DNA from: an uncultured Clostridia bacterium
GTDB taxonomy: Bacteria; Bacillota; Clostridia; TANB77; CAG-508
DNA: 35,565 nucleotides
NCBI GenBank assembly: GCA_947627485.1
Contig: CANQWF010000006.1
Span: forward strand, 1 to 35,565
Direction of reading: 5' to 3'
A program made the translations under genes and the position numbers. Positions 35,557 to 35,565 of this stretch are shown in pieces; the stretch's first letter is position 1, and each line of letters starts with the position of its first letter. The notes under the pieces are model-generated. The model was not told the origin of the DNA and ran no database searches. It was given only the letters and a program-made list of their open reading frames with translations.

Positions 35557-35565
35557 ACTTCGAAG

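Overview
The window is a replication-origin neighbourhood of a very AT-rich Bacillota genome, most likely an uncultured Clostridia lineage. The evidence is the gene order rpmH-rnpA-yidD-yidC-jag-mnmE-mnmG-rsmG-parA-parB on one side of dnaA and dnaA-dnaN-recF-gyrB-gyrA on the other, strong AGGAGG ribosome sites and bare TTGACA/TATAAT promoters. DnaA-box clusters flank dnaA on both sides. No tRNA, rRNA or CRISPR is visible.

Layout. 1-306 is the start of gyrA (minus strand). 423-19436 lies between gyrA and gyrB, which are normally neighbours. Its outer part is a small type IV secretion-like ATPase cluster: a TraC-like protein, a VirB4 ATPase, a CpaE/TadZ-like ATPase, an unknown protein and a DUF2442 protein. 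Nested in it, and splitting virB4 between Walker A and Walker B, is a 14.26 kb element (about 3207-17463). It carries a large serine recombinase at its left end, an HUH replication protein, a DUF927 helicase/primase, a tyrosine recombinase, zinc-ribbon membrane proteins, regulators and a ribosomal protein S6 paralogue. Its two ends carry 25-bp half-sites in inverted orientation around a central GA dinucleotide, as expected of a serine-recombinase attP. Joining the ends restores a 599-aa VirB4. 20152-26285 is gyrB, recF, dnaN, dnaA and the origin. 26286-35506 is the plus-strand core gene run.

The main discovery concerns the reading of CGG. Six genes look broken by single +1 frameshifts: rnpA, mnmE, virB4, the DUF927 gene, a zinc-ribbon gene (twice) and an unknown gene. 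At all seven places the zero-frame codon is CGG, and skipping its C gives GGA or GGC (Gly) and restores the full-length protein. In a manual scan of about 10,000 inferred codons I found no other in-frame CGG. CGG triplets in the other two frames are common and harmless, and CGA, CGC and CGT are used as ordinary arginine codons. rnpA and mnmE are core genes, and the restored glycines include the Walker A glycine of VirB4. The simplest reading is that CGG has no cognate tRNA in this organism and acts as a +1 frameshift signal, used by both chromosomal and mobile genes.

Other points of interest are a plus-strand small RNA antisense to the leader of a plasmid-like replication operon, a structured leader with an intrinsic terminator upstream of that operon, a 112-bp near-perfect hairpin repeat present twice, and a secretion-ATPase gene whose function would depend both on element excision and on CGG frameshifting.
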